Below, piece after piece: positions 4,919 to 6,237 of a stretch of DNA of 6,237 bases (the first letter of the stretch is position 1; every line of letters starts with the position of its first letter). The position numbers and the translations under genes were made by a program. The notes under the pieces were generated by a model, which worked only from the letters and a program-made list of their open reading frames with translations, did no database searches and had not been told where the DNA came from. Source of the DNA: Thermoleophilia bacterium (lineage in GTDB: Bacteria; Actinomycetota; Thermoleophilia; Gaiellales; Gaiellaceae); assembly GCA_025936595.1 (NCBI GenBank), contig JAICTB010000134.1, positions 1 through 6,237 on the forward strand, written 5' to 3'.

Positions 4919-6237
4919 GTGAGCGAGGCGAAGTTCAAGGAGCTGCGGGGACGGCTGGCCGAGATCGCCGACCTCGGGAAGACCATGTCACTGCTCGGAT
5001 GGGACCAGCAGGTGATGATGCCGCCCGGCGGCGCCGCGATCCGCGCCGAGCAGCTCGGCACCGTCGGCCGCATCGCGCACGAGAAGTTCATCGATCCCGC
5101 CGTCGGCTCGCTGATCGACGACCTGCACGACTGGGCCGAGCAGCATGAGTACGACTCGTTCGAGGCGAGCCTCGTACGGGTCGCGGCGAAGGACTGGGCG
5201 AAGGCGAGCAGGGTGCCGGCCGACCTGCGCGCCGAGATGTCTCGTTCGGCGGCGCTCGCCAACCCGGTGTGGGTCGAGGCGAGGAGGACGAACGACTTCA
5301 AGAGCTTCCTGCCGGTGCTGCGCACGAACCTCGATCTGCGCAAGCGCTACATCGACTGCTTCGAGGTCGACGACGAGCCGTACGACATCGTCCTCGACGA
5401 CTACGAGCGCGGCATGAAGACGAAGGAAGTGCGCCGGATCTTTGATTACCTCAAGGAGCATCAGGCGCCACTCGTGAAAGAAGTCGCAGACCGCGGTGAG
5501 GCCGAGCCGCGCAGCCACAACTTCGAGCTCGAGCCGCAGAAGGTCTTCGAGCTCGAGGTCCTCCGCGAGTTCGGGTTCGACGACGAGGCGTGGCGCCTCG
5601 ATCCGACGGTGCATCCGTTCGCGTCGGGAACCGGCGTCACCGACATCCGCATCACGACCCGCTACTTCACCGAGCACCTCGGCGGCCTCTTCGGGACGAT
5701 GCACGAGTTCGGGCACGGCCTCTACGAACACCAGGTCGATCCGTCACTCGAGCGCACGCCGCTCGCGCGCGGGGTCTCGCTCGGCATGCACGAGTCACAG
5801 AGCCGGATGTGGGAGAACCTCGTCGGCCGCTCGCAGCCGTTCTGGCACCGCTTCTTCCCGCGCCTCCAGGAGCTGCAGCCGGACGCGCTCGCCGGCTACG
5901 ACGTGGAGCGCTGGTATCGCGAGGTGAACACGGCCGAGCCGTCGCTCATCCGCGTCGAGGCCGACGAGGCGACCTACAACCTCCACATCATCCTGCGCTT
6001 CGAGCTCGAGCAGGCGATGCTGGCCGATGCGTTCCCGCTCGAGCAGTTGCCGGACGAATGGAATCGGCGGATCTGGGACTACCTCGGCATCGAGGTTCCG
6101 AACGACGCCGAAGGCGTGCTGCAGGACGTGCACTGGTCGGGCGGCTCGATCGGCTATTTCCCGACCTATGCGCTCGGGAACCTGATCTCCGCGCAGATCT
6201 GGGAGAAGATCACGGCAGACGTTCCCGGGCTCGAGGA
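4919..6237 (+). CDS. M32-family (Taq-type) metallocarboxypeptidase, 3' end cut by window
   Basis: A cytoplasmic zinc enzyme that removes C-terminal amino acids from peptides, with broad specificity except at proline. The frame runs open for 439 residues to the window edge; the family is about 500 residues, so roughly 60 are missing. The N-terminus KELRGRLAEIADLGKTMSLLGWDQQ followed by MMPPGG is typical of the family. The zinc site is HEFGH at 262-266 (His262, His266, catalytic Glu263), with the third ligand Glu292 in the HESQSRMWEN motif (291-300) at the spacing expected for M32. DEATYNLH at 349-356 and HWSGGSIGYFPTY at 405-417 are further family signatures. The GTG at 4919 is chosen because the homologous N-terminus begins there. 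It has no Shine-Dalgarno but has a -10-like box eight bases upstream. No stop or frameshift is seen. It follows a 201-bp gap and probably has its own promoter. Confidence 0.95.
   Translation, partial: MSEAKFKELRGRLAEIADLGKTMSLLGWDQQVMMPPGGAAIRAEQLGTVGRIAHEKFIDPAVGSLIDDLHDWAEQHEYDSFEASLVRVAAKDWAKASRVPADLRAEMSRSAALANPVWVEARRTNDFKSFLPVLRTNLDLRKRYIDCFEVDDEPYDIVLDDYERGMKTKEVRRIFDYLKEHQAPLVKEVADRGEAEPRSHNFELEPQKVFELEVLREFGFDDEAWRLDPTVHPFASGTGVTDIRITTRYFTEHLGGLFGTMHEFGHGLYEHQVDPSLERTPLARGVSLGMHESQSRMWENLVGRSQPFWHRFFPRLQELQPDALAGYDVERWYREVNTAEPSLIRVEADEATYNLHIILRFELEQAMLADAFPLEQLPDEWNRRIWDYLGIEVPNDAEGVLQDVHWSGGSIGYFPTYALGNLISAQIWEKITADVPGLE

Noticed and set aside
4988..5731. Minus-strand open frame opposite the M32 peptidase
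   Set aside because: Shadow of a peptidase with clear zinc motifs on the plus strand.

Overview
The window is dense, GC-rich bacterial DNA. It most likely comes from an actinobacterium of the Thermoleophilia type (Gaiella/Solirubrobacter-like). The evidence is the very high third-position GC, the presence of WhiA (a Gram-positive/actinobacterial regulator), several apparently leaderless start codons with a TANNNT -10 box a few bases upstream, and a P-loop/Cys-cluster protein of a kind I associate with this class. This placement is an inference; no rRNA or other taxonomic marker is present.

Layout: (1) 1-126 is the 3' end of an unidentified plus-strand gene, probably the last strand of an Ig-like beta-sandwich. 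(2) 136-1788, minus strand, is pruA (1-pyrroline-5-carboxylate dehydrogenase, proline to glutamate). It is divergent from (3) 1806-2633, a P-loop kinase-like protein with a C-terminal cysteine cluster; the 17-bp gap between them appears to hold two overlapping, oppositely directed -10 boxes. (4) 2587-2879 is an odd segment: two 47-bp direct repeats (45/47 identical) flank 199 bp, and within it a 72-residue Cys/His-rich tail-anchored small protein can be read on the minus strand, downstream of (5) 2833-3339, a multi-pass membrane protein. (6) Divergent from that, 3364-3828 encodes an O6-alkylguanine-DNA alkyltransferase homologue in which the acceptor cysteine of PCHRV is a threonine (PTHRV). 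It overlaps by 17 bp (7) 3812-4717, whiA. (8) 4718-4918 is the only long gap in the window. It contains a compact element of three perfect stems (11, 9 and 12 bp) arranged as a closed three-way junction, with a competing pairing. (9) 4919 to the window end is an M32 (Taq-type) metallocarboxypeptidase cut by the window edge.

The genes do not form one pathway. pruA and the M32 peptidase are housekeeping metabolic genes (amino acid catabolism and peptide turnover). The alkyltransferase-like gene and whiA look translationally coupled and both encode DNA-binding descendants of enzymes. First genes of transcription units (pruA, the kinase, the membrane protein, the alkyltransferase homologue and the peptidase) have -10-like boxes 6 to 8 nt before the start and no Shine-Dalgarno, while internal genes (whiA and the small ORF) have purine-rich Shine-Dalgarno-like sites. 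That pattern supports the operon calls.

The most promising undescribed items are the structured element at 4774-4891, the cysteine-less alkyltransferase coupled to whiA, and the repeat-flanked segment that carries the small Cys/His membrane protein.
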